A stretch of 64,000 nt of DNA from Pseudomonas sp. GD04019. GTDB taxonomy: Bacteria > Pseudomonadota > Gammaproteobacteria > Pseudomonadales > Pseudomonadaceae. The DNA lies in the NCBI RefSeq assembly GCF_029837695.1, contig NZ_JAOEEA010000001.1, positions 186,001 through 250,000 on the forward strand, in the 5' to 3' direction. A program made the translations under genes and the position numbers. Position 1 is the stretch's first letter, and each line of letters opens with the position of its first letter. Below are positions 45,653 through 53,006 of the stretch, in pieces. The notes under the pieces are model-generated. The model made no database searches, had not been told where the DNA came from, and worked only from the letters and a program-made list of their open reading frames with translations.

Positions 45653-48600
45653 TCAGCCCCTCGCCTGGTGACGTGGTTGCGCCGACGCCGCCAGCCAGCG
45701 GTGGAGCATTTCCAGCAACTCCTGGCGCCCCACCGGTTTGGCCAGGTAGTCGTCGCAGCCAGCGGTGATGCACTTCTCGCGATCGCCCTTCATGGCATGT
45801 GCCGTGAGGGCTATGACCGGGACGCCGCAGCCACGTTCATCTTTCAGGATGCGGGTGGCGGTGTAGCCATCCATGTTGGGCATGGCCATGTCCATCAGCA
45901 CCAGGTCGAAGGGCTCGCGGTCGAACGCCACCAGTGCCTCTTCGCCATCCTTGGCCGGCACCACCGCCAGGCCGAGTTCGTCGAGCAGGGCAGTCATCGC
46001 GTAGATATTGCGGATGTCGTCGTCCACCAGCAGCACGCGCTTGCCGGCCAGCTCCGAGCCATCGGCCTGGGGTTCGCGCACGGTGGAGAGGAAACCCTGC
46101 AGCGCGGCGCTGAGCGGGCTGAGGTCGTCGCCGCTCTTGCGCACCACCACCGCCGAGTAGCGGCGCAGGCGCTGCAAGTCCTGGCGGGTGATGTCCACGC
46201 CGGTGTTGATCACCACCTGGGCGTCCTGCAGGGCGCGGTCGCGATGCAGCGTCTCGAGCAGGTCGAAGCCATCCTGGTCGGGCAGGTCGAGGTCGATCAC
46301 CAGGGCGTCGAAGACCTGTACGCCGTAGGCCTGGCGTGCCTGCTCGGCACTGGGCACGGCGGTGACGCGGAAGCCCATCTGGATCAGGTGCTCGCGGTAG
46401 TGCTCGCGCTCCACCTCCACGTCTTCCACCAGCAGCAGACTGCGGTCGGGCGAGCCGGCCAGGGCAATATCCTCGAATACCCGCTCCAGATCCTGGCGCG
46501 CCACCGGCTTGACCAGGTAACGCGTGCCGTCGCCATGCCAGTCCTGCGGTTGCGGCACGCAGGAGACGATGTGCACCGGCACGTCGCGGTACTGCAGCAG
46601 CCCGCGCAGGCGCCGATAGATCTGCCAGCCGCTGATGTCCGGCAGCAGGATGTCGAGGATCACCGCGACGAAGCGCTCGCTCTGCAACAGGCCGATGGCC
46701 TGCTTGCCGTTGCGGCAGTGCACGCTTGCGAAACCATGGGCCTGGGCCTCCTCGGCGATCACCGCGGCGAAGTTGGGATCGTCCTCGACGATCAGCACCG
46801 CCGGCCCGCTGCCGCTGCGCTGCGGCGTGGCACTGAGCGATTCGTCTTCCTTCTCCGCCGGGTTCAGCGCCACCACCGGCAGCCGCACGATGAAGCGCGA
46901 GCCCTGCCCCGGCGTGCTCTCCAGGCTGATCTGCCCACCCAGCACTTCCACCAGCTGGCGCGTGATGGCCAGCCCCAGGCCGGTGCCGCCGAAACGCCGA
47001 CTGGTGGAGCCGTCGATCTGCTGGAAGGCCTGGAAGATGCGCTCGTGCTGCGCCGGGTCGATGCCGATGCCGCTGTCGCGCACCACGAACTGCAGGGTCT
47101 CGCGCTCGTCGTCGAGGGATACCGGCGAGTGGCCGATGCTCAGCTCCACATCGCCGTGCTCGGTGAACTTGAGCGCGTTGGACAGCAGGTTGCGCAGGAT
47201 CTGCTGCAGGCGCCCACGATCGCTGTGGATCACCCGCGCCACGCCCGGCTCCAGGTGGGTGAGCAGGCGCAGCCCCTTGATCTCGGCCATCGGCCGCAGG
47301 CTGGAGTCCAGTTCCACCAGCAGATCATGGATGTTCAGCGGTTCGAGCTTGAGCTGCACGCGGCCGGCCTCGATCTTGGCCAGGTCGAGCACGTCGTTGA
47401 TCAGTTGCAGCAGGTCGTTGCCGGCCTTGTAGACGATGTCCGCGTGCTTGACCTGTTTCTCGGTCAGGTTGCCGGCCAAGTTGTGGCGCAGCTGTTCGCT
47501 GAGGATCAGGATGCTGTTGAGCGGCGTGCGCAGCTCGTGGGACATGTTGGCGAGGAATTCCGACTTGTAGCGGTTGGCCAGGGCCAGCTGCTCGGCCTGC
47601 TCGCGCAGGCGCTGCTCGGCGGCCTTGCGCTCGCTGATGTCGATGATCACCGCCTGCACCAGGCGCTCGCCGTCGGCACGGATCGGCGACAGGCCGACTT
47701 CCAGGGGAATCAGGCGACCGTCGCGGTGCTGGCCGAACAGCTCGCGGTTGCCACCCATGCGCCGCGGCGACGGGTCATTGATGAAGCCGTTGCGCAGGTT
47801 CGGGTGCTGGGCACGGGCGGCTGCCGGCAGGAGCATCTCCACCGGCTGGCCGAGCATCTCGGCGCGCTCATAGCCGAACATCTGCTCGGTCTGGCGGTTG
47901 ACCATGCTCAGCCGGCCCTGGCCGTCGACCAGCACGATGGCGTTGGGCGAAGCCTCCACCACCAGGCGGAAACGCTCTTCGGCGGCCTTGCGCTCGCTGA
48001 TGTCGATGATCACCGCCTGCACCAGCATCTCCTCGCCGACGCGGATCGGCGCCAGCCCGACCTCCAGGGGAATCAGGCGACCATCGCGGTGCTGGCCGAA
48101 CAGCTCGCGGTTGCCGCCCATGCGCCTTTGCTCGGGGGCCTTCATGAAGGCCTGGCGCATGGCCGGGTGGCCCTGGCGCAACTGTTCCGGCAGCAGGCGC
48201 TCCACCGGCTGGCCGAGCAGTTCGTCGCGCTCGTAGCCGAATAGCAGCTCCACCTGGCGATTGACCATGACCACCTTGCCGCTGCCATCGACCAGCACGA
48301 TGGCATTGGGCGAGGCCTCGACCACCAGGCGAAAGCGCCCCTCGCTCTCGCGCAGCTGTTGGCGCTGCCGCTCGCTGTCGCCCAGGGCGCGGTCGCGCAG
48401 GAACAGGAAGCCGCCGACCAGCAGCGACAGCAGCAACGCGGCCAGCAGGCCGGTGCCCAGGCTGATCGGCAGGTCGCCATTGTTCAACGTCGCCTCATAA
48501 GCCGCGGTACTGCGCACCCGCAGCTGCCAGGCGCGACCGTAGATATCGAGCTGGCGAAGGGCCTCGAAGCGCGGGGTGTGGGAGATCGCGCCATTGCGCG

Positions 48601-49408
48601 AGAGCAGCGGATTGCCGGCATCCTCCGGGTCGACCAGCTCGATCTCGAATTGCGCGGCGTTGTTGCCGAGGATGCCGTGCATCAGGTCGGCCATGCGGAA
48701 CGAGCCGGAAACCATGCCCAGCATGGCCTGCCGGCGCTCCTCGACCGTACTCAGCGGGGTATTGAGGCGGAATACCGGCAGGTAGAGCAGCACGCCGGTC
48801 TGCACATCCTTCTCGGTCTCCTGCTTGAGCTTGAGCGGCCCGGTGAGCGCCGCCTCGCCGCTGTCACGGGCCGCCACGATCGCCGTGCGCCGGGTTGCCT
48901 CGCTGTACATGTCGAAGCCGAGCACGCGGCGGTTGCGCCAGTCCAGCGGGTTGATGAACTCGATCACCATGTAGGCTTCGCGCTCGCCCGACGGGTAGGT
49001 CTGGAAGTCGCTGCGCCCCGCCGCGCGCGCCTGCTCGACGAAGGCGCTCAGCTCGCCGGCACGCAGGTAGCGCCCCCAGGCCAGGGCCTGGATGCCGGGG
49101 TAGTGATCCTGCAGTTGCAACTGATCGGTGGCGCGCTGCCACTCGGCGTCGGAGACCTGGTCGCTGCCGGCCATCAGTCCGGCCATGCCGCGCAGCACCA
49201 TCTCGTAGGCGCGCATGCGCTCGCGCACGCTGAGTTCGACGCCGTCCACCGCCAGGGCGAAACGCTGCTCCTGGGCCTGACGGTTGCTGTGTTCGAGGGT
49301 GCGCCATTGCCAGAACACCAGGGCACCGAGACCGATCAGCAGGACCAGGCTGATCAGCAGAGGGATCCAGGGTTTGCGGGAGTGGAAGATGGGAGCGGCG
49401 CCGTCCAT
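45653..49408 (-). CDS. Large hybrid histidine kinase with CHASE1, tandem PAS and three receiver domains
   Basis: A 1251-residue membrane kinase. Order: helix 1 (14-34), periplasmic CHASE1 sensor (about 60-300), helix 2 (316-338), two nearly identical PAS domains (about 358-478 and 479-599), HisKA with H624 in LANMSHELRTPLN, HATPase (GIGIDPAQHERIFQAFQ, GTGLGLAITRQL), and three receiver domains: VLIVEDDP, LLLVEDVEV and RVLLVDDDIRN. The third is the best conserved (LVLMDMAMPNMDGYTA, KP). The PAS repeat has a 121-residue period. It heads an operon with the REC-PAS-GGDEF-EAL gene, which is the likely output. The sensed ligand is unknown. Confidence 0.92.
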   Translation of the reverse strand: MDGAAPIFHSRKPWIPLLISLVLLIGLGALVFWQWRTLEHSNRQAQEQRFALAVDGVELSVRERMRAYEMVLRGMAGLMAGSDQVSDAEWQRATDQLQLQDHYPGIQALAWGRYLRAGELSAFVEQARAAGRSDFQTYPSGEREAYMVIEFINPLDWRNRRVLGFDMYSEATRRTAIVAARDSGEAALTGPLKLKQETEKDVQTGVLLYLPVFRLNTPLSTVEERRQAMLGMVSGSFRMADLMHGILGNNAAQFEIELVDPEDAGNPLLSRNGAISHTPRFEALRQLDIYGRAWQLRVRSTAAYEATLNNGDLPISLGTGLLAALLLSLLVGGFLFLRDRALGDSERQRQQLRESEGRFRLVVEASPNAIVLVDGSGKVVMVNRQVELLFGYERDELLGQPVERLLPEQLRQGHPAMRQAFMKAPEQRRMGGNRELFGQHRDGRLIPLEVGLAPIRVGEEMLVQAVIIDISERKAAEERFRLVVEASPNAIVLVDGQGRLSMVNRQTEQMFGYERAEMLGQPVEMLLPAAARAQHPNLRNGFINDPSPRRMGGNRELFGQHRDGRLIPLEVGLSPIRADGERLVQAVIIDISERKAAEQRLREQAEQLALANRYKSEFLANMSHELRTPLNSILILSEQLRHNLAGNLTEKQVKHADIVYKAGNDLLQLINDVLDLAKIEAGRVQLKLEPLNIHDLLVELDSSLRPMAEIKGLRLLTHLEPGVARVIHSDRGRLQQILRNLLSNALKFTEHGDVELSIGHSPVSLDDERETLQFVVRDSGIGIDPAQHERIFQAFQQIDGSTSRRFGGTGLGLAITRQLVEVLGGQISLESTPGQGSRFIVRLPVVALNPAEKEDESLSATPQRSGSGPAVLIVEDDPNFAAVIAEEAQAHGFASVHCRNGKQAIGLLQSERFVAVILDILLPDISGWQIYRRLRGLLQYRDVPVHIVSCVPQPQDWHGDGTRYLVKPVARQDLERVFEDIALAGSPDRSLLLVEDVEVEREHYREHLIQMGFRVTAVPSAEQARQAYGVQVFDALVIDLDLPDQDGFDLLETLHRDRALQDAQVVINTGVDITRQDLQRLRRYSAVVVRKSGDDLSPLSAALQGFLSTVREPQADGSELAGKRVLLVDDDIRNIYAMTALLDELGLAVVPAKDGEEALVAFDREPFDLVLMDMAMPNMDGYTATRILKDERGCGVPVIALTAHAMKGDREKCITAGCDDYLAKPVGRQELLEMLHRWLAASAQPRHQARG

Positions 49409-49559
49409 GAAGTCTCCTGATCCTGCCCCGGCACGCCTCGTTCACCTTGGGCGCGCCGACTCACACGCGGCTGAGCACGTCGTCTGCTGAGAGTGTAGTC
49501 AGGAATTTACCTAGGTAGACCCGCACGACAGACGGCATTTGGCCACCATCAGCAACGCG

Positions 49560-49581
49560 AAAGGCCCCTCGCGGGGCCTTT
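49560..49581 (-). terminator. Terminator after the OmpA-family lipoprotein gene
   Basis: A 9-bp perfect stem (AAAGGCCCC / GGGGCCTTT) with a TCGC loop lies 18 bases past the ompA-like stop codon. The T run is short on the minus strand and longer (TTTCCTTTT) on the plus strand. Confidence 0.78.
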
Positions 49582-49598
49582 CCTTTTCCAGCGTGAAA

Positions 49599-50285
49599 TC
49601 AGTACTGGGCGCCGGGCAACGGACGCAGTGTGACTTCGACGCGGCGGTTCTGCGCGCGACCATCGGCCGAGGCGTTGCTGGCGACCGGCTGATCCGGGCC
49701 GGCACCACGGGTGCTCAGGCGCGAGGCATCCACGCCCTGAGCCATCAGGTAGTTGGCCACGCTCTGCGCGCGACGCTGCGACAGGCCCATGTTGTAGGCA
49801 TGGTTGCCGGTGCTGTCGGTGTGGCCGACGATCTCGATGCTGTTCTGGTTGTACTGGCGGAAGGACGTGGCCAGATTGTTCAGCGGGCTGTAGAAGCTGC
49901 TGGCGATGTCCGCCGAGTCGGTGGCGAAGGTGATGTTGCCGGGCATGATCAGTTGGATGGTGTCGCCCTGGCGCTGCACCTCCACGCCGGTGCCCTCCAT
50001 GCTGCGACGCAGTTCTTCTTCCTGCTTGTCGGCGTAGTAGCCGTAACCGGCACCGGCGGCACCGGCCACCGCGGCGCCGATCAGCGCGCCCTTGCCGCGG
50101 TTGTCGTGGTTGATCGCGGCACCGGCCACGGCGCCGGCCAGCGCGCCCAGGCCACCGTACTTGGCGGTCTTGTTCACGCCTCCGGAGCTCTGTTGGGGCT
50201 GATTTTCATAGGGATTCTGCGAGGCACAGCCAGTCAGCAGCGCCAACAACAGGGCGGCGAGAGTCAGGCGTGAGGGGGTAGACAT
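49599..50285 (-). CDS. OmpA-family lipoprotein with glycine-zipper segment (YiaD-like)
   Basis: A 228-residue outer-membrane lipoprotein. The lipobox LLTG-C places the lipidated residue at C20. A glycine-zipper region (about 45-85; GGLGALAGAVAGAAI) follows, and the OmpA peptidoglycan-binding domain covers about 110-220 (ITFATDSADI, IEIVGHTDSTGNHAYNMGLSQRRAQSV, GRAQNRRVEV). Such proteins tie the outer membrane to peptidoglycan. GGAG precedes the ATG. It is an independent unit; the metallohydrolase gene ends 79 bases upstream on the same strand. Confidence 0.93.
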   Translation of the reverse strand: MSTPSRLTLAALLLALLTGCASQNPYENQPQQSSGGVNKTAKYGGLGALAGAVAGAAINHDNRGKGALIGAAVAGAAGAGYGYYADKQEEELRRSMEGTGVEVQRQGDTIQLIMPGNITFATDSADIASSFYSPLNNLATSFRQYNQNSIEIVGHTDSTGNHAYNMGLSQRRAQSVANYLMAQGVDASRLSTRGAGPDQPVASNASADGRAQNRRVEVTLRPLPGAQY

Positions 50286-50364
50286 GGGAATACTCCTGGA
50301 GCGGGGTTGGCAGTCGCACGGACCGGCAACGGGTTAGAGCGAAGCGGCAGACAAAGATTCCCGG

Positions 50365-51009
50365 TCAGGCGCGAATGAACGGATTCTCGCGCATCTCGTC
50401 ACCCAGGCGGGTATCCGGGCCGTGGCCGGTTACCACGGTGGCGTCCTCGTCCAGGGTGTAGAGGCGCTTGATCGAGCGCTCGATGGTGGCGTAGTCGCCG
50501 CCCCACAGGTCGGTGCGACCGATGCCACGACGGAACAGGGTGTCGCCGGCGATCAGCAGCTTGGCCTCGGGGAACCAGAAGCTGGTGGAGCCGGGCGTGT
50601 GTCCAGGGGTGTGCAGGGCCACGCCGCAGCCGCAGGCCAGTTCCTCGTCGTCAGCCAGCCACTGGTCCGGCGCCGGCACCGGAGTGTAGGGCACGCCGAA
50701 CATCTGGCACTGCATCTCCAGGTTGTCCCAGAGGAACTGGTCTTCCTTGTGCAGGTGCAGGCTGGCGCCGGTCTTCTCCTTCATCTGCCCGGAGGCGAGG
50801 AAGTGGTCGAGGTGCGCATGGGTGTGGATGATGCTGACCACCTTGAGGCCGTGGGCCTCCAGACGCGCCATGATCAGGTCCGGGTTGCCGCCCGGGTCGA
50901 CGACTATGGCCTTCTTGCTCACCGGGTCGCCGATGATGGTGCAGTTGCACTGCAGCGGGCCGACCGGGAAAGTCTCGCGGATCAGGCTGGGTTGCGGTGT
51001 GGTAGTCAT
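50365..51009 (-). CDS. Metallo-beta-lactamase-fold hydrolase, glyoxalase II-like (GloC/YcbL type)
   Basis: A 214-residue zinc hydrolase. The metal-binding motif H64-A-H66-L-D68-H69 is in SIIHTHAHLDH, further ligands are HTPGHTPGS and IAGDTLF, and the C-terminus holds VVTGHGPDT. This pattern is that of short glyoxalase II-type enzymes that hydrolyse S-lactoylglutathione or related thioesters. There is no signal peptide. Its start overlaps the stop of the upstream AraC gene by four bases, so they are co-transcribed. Exact substrate is not proven. Confidence 0.88.
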   Translation of the reverse strand: MTTTPQPSLIRETFPVGPLQCNCTIIGDPVSKKAIVVDPGGNPDLIMARLEAHGLKVVSIIHTHAHLDHFLASGQMKEKTGASLHLHKEDQFLWDNLEMQCQMFGVPYTPVPAPDQWLADDEELACGCGVALHTPGHTPGSTSFWFPEAKLLIAGDTLFRRGIGRTDLWGGDYATIERSIKRLYTLDEDATVVTGHGPDTRLGDEMRENPFIRA

Positions 51010-52049
51010 CTGGCGGTTTCCTCGGTTGGCACGGGCCGCGCACGATAATCCTTCGGTGCCCTACCCGTCCATTTGCGGAAGGCCCGGCGGAAGTTGGACG
51101 GGTCGCTGAAGCCCAGCAGCAGGGCGATCTCGAACAGCGGCAGGTGGGTGGTCTCGAGGTATTGCAGGGCCAGGCGCTTGCGTACCTCGTCCAGCACTTG
51201 CTGATAACTGGTGCCGGCGGCGGACAGATGCCGGCGCAGGCTGCGCCCGCTGGTGTGCAAGGCGCTCGCGGCGCTATCGAGATTGGGAAAGTCGCCGGGG
51301 CGGGCCAGCAGCAGGCGGCGCAGGCGACTGAGCAGCCCCTCCTGCACATCCAGGGTGGCCAGCAGCGCCTCGCACTGCTGCTCGCACATCTGCATGGTGG
51401 CCGGGTTGGCCAGAGCCATGGGGCGATCCAGATAGTGACGCGGCAGGCGGAACCAGTGCCAGGGCTGATCGAACTGGGCCGGCACGCCGAAGGCTTCGCC
51501 GTAGCGCGCGGCATGTTCGGGGGCGGGATAGGCGAAGCCGACTTCCACGCCCTGCGGGCGCTCACCGAGCAGGAACTGGGCAATGCCGTACAGGCTGCCG
51601 AACAGGCCCTCGGCGGCGAAGCGACCGAGCACCCCCAAGGGAATCGACTCGCTGGCGCGCAGCTCCAGCGAATCCTGGTTGTCCACCAATTCCAGCTCGA
51701 AGGTCAGCCCCAGCACCCGGTAGTACCTGAGTGCGAACTGCACGGCACGCCCGAGGTTGGCGCTGGACAGCAGGGCGTAGCCGAGAATGCCGTGGGCCGA
51801 GGCGTTCAGGCGCAGGCCGAGCAGCAGGCCCAGCGCCGGCTCGTCGCACAGCAGCAAGGCGGCACCGGCCAACTGGTGAAAGTCGGCCAGAGACAGCCTG
51901 CCGGTAGGGTTGAGCAGCAGCTGCGCACGCAAGCCGGCGGTGCCGAGCAGGCGCTCACGCTCGACACCGAACTCGCCGGCCAGCTGCAGCAAGGCCTCGG
52001 CATAGGTGATCGGCACCAGTTCGGAATGCAGGTTCAGGGGTTTGCTCAT
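51006..52049 (-). CDS. AraC family transcriptional regulator (OruR-type)
   Basis: A 347-residue regulator with an arabinose-binding-like N-terminal domain (ALLQLAGEFGVERERLL, then GILGYALLSSANLGRAVQFALRYYRVLG) and two C-terminal AraC helix-turn-helix units (ASALHTSGRSLRRHLSAAG and LLGFSDPSNFRRAFRKWTGRAP). ATG at 52049 starts the conserved region. It overlaps the metallohydrolase by four bases on the same strand and is divergent from the ferritin-like hydrolase gene across 123 bases, so it may control either. It is a distant paralogue of the AraC protein at 17.8-18.8 kb. Confidence 0.88.
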   Translation of the reverse strand: MSKPLNLHSELVPITYAEALLQLAGEFGVERERLLGTAGLRAQLLLNPTGRLSLADFHQLAGAALLLCDEPALGLLLGLRLNASAHGILGYALLSSANLGRAVQFALRYYRVLGLTFELELVDNQDSLELRASESIPLGVLGRFAAEGLFGSLYGIAQFLLGERPQGVEVGFAYPAPEHAARYGEAFGVPAQFDQPWHWFRLPRHYLDRPMALANPATMQMCEQQCEALLATLDVQEGLLSRLRRLLLARPGDFPNLDSAASALHTSGRSLRRHLSAAGTSYQQVLDEVRKRLALQYLETTHLPLFEIALLLGFSDPSNFRRAFRKWTGRAPKDYRARPVPTEETAR

Positions 52050-52172
52050 CAGCGTTCGCCGCAATCGCCAGTGGCCGGATATGACCTGAATATTGGCTGA
52101 AGATAACCTTGTCCGCGAAAAGCCGGCAAGCCCATAGTCCGACCACGTCATAACAACAAGATGGGAGGCCGT

Positions 52173-53006
52173 ATGCACAGCCCCACCCCGCACGACCTGC
52201 AGATCACCCCGCGCCAGCCCGAGTTCAACCTGCCCTCGCCCTGGGCTCGCCACTGGCACGGCGGCGACGCGTTCAAGAGCCATTTCTTCGACGCCATGTC
52301 GCTGCTGTTTCCCGATGGCGAGCGCTTCTTCATCGACTCGGTGCGCGCCTACCGCGACCAAGTGACCGACCCGCAGCAGTTGGCGCAGATTCGTGGTTTC
52401 ATCGGCCAGGAAGCGCACCACAGTCGCGAACACCAGCATTACAGCGACGCCCTGCGCGCCAGCGGCTATGACCTGGACTACCTGGAGCGTCGCCTGAAAC
52501 GGCGCCTGGCCTTCGTGCGCAAGCACCTGCCGCCCAAGGTTCACCTGGCGGCCACCACGGCAGTGGAACATCTGACCGCGATCATGGCCGACGCCATCCT
52601 GCAGAACCCCGACTGGCTGGCAGGCGCCGACCCGGACATGGCCCGTCTGTGGCGCTGGCACGCTCTGGAGGAGAGCGAGCACAAGGCAGTAGCCTTCGAC
52701 CTCTACCAGCAAGTCTGCGGGCAACTGTGGATGCGTCGCCGCGCCATGCTGCAGAGCACCTTCTTCTTCACTCTGGATACGATCAAGGGCCTGGTGCACA
52801 TGCTGCGCCGCGACGGGCTGCTGGCGAGCTGGCGAATCTGGCGCGACGGCCTGGTTTGGCTATGGGGTAGCCGCGGCATCCTGCGCCCGCTGGTACGCGC
52901 CTACTTCGACTTTTACCGGGCGGACTTCCACCCCTGGCAGCACGACAACCTGCAGCTGATCCTGGAGAAACGCCGCGAGTTCGACTCCGTGGCCGAGGTC
53001 AGCTGA
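52173..53006 (+). CDS. Predicted metal-dependent hydrolase, ferritin-like (PF10118-type)
   Basis: A 277-residue helical protein. Metal-ligand-like motifs occur as E80-A-H-H83 (FIGQEAHHSREHQHY), AVEHLTAIM and ALEESEHKAVAF. These E-x2-H patterns fit a di-iron or similar helical-bundle centre. The family is annotated as predicted metal-dependent hydrolase with no established substrate. ATG at 52173 is preceded by GGGAGG at a good distance; ATG at 52161 is an alternative but lies too close to that site. It is divergent from the AraC regulator. Its last eight bases overlap the convergent LAL gene. Confidence 0.85.
   Translation: MHSPTPHDLQITPRQPEFNLPSPWARHWHGGDAFKSHFFDAMSLLFPDGERFFIDSVRAYRDQVTDPQQLAQIRGFIGQEAHHSREHQHYSDALRASGYDLDYLERRLKRRLAFVRKHLPPKVHLAATTAVEHLTAIMADAILQNPDWLAGADPDMARLWRWHALEESEHKAVAFDLYQQVCGQLWMRRRAMLQSTFFFTLDTIKGLVHMLRRDGLLASWRIWRDGLVWLWGSRGILRPLVRAYFDFYRADFHPWQHDNLQLILEKRREFDSVAEVS

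Noticed and set aside
45530-48244. A 904-codon plus-strand open frame across the hybrid kinase gene
   Set aside because: It is the antisense shadow of a complete multi-domain kinase; its own repeated peptide segments simply mirror the duplicated PAS DNA.
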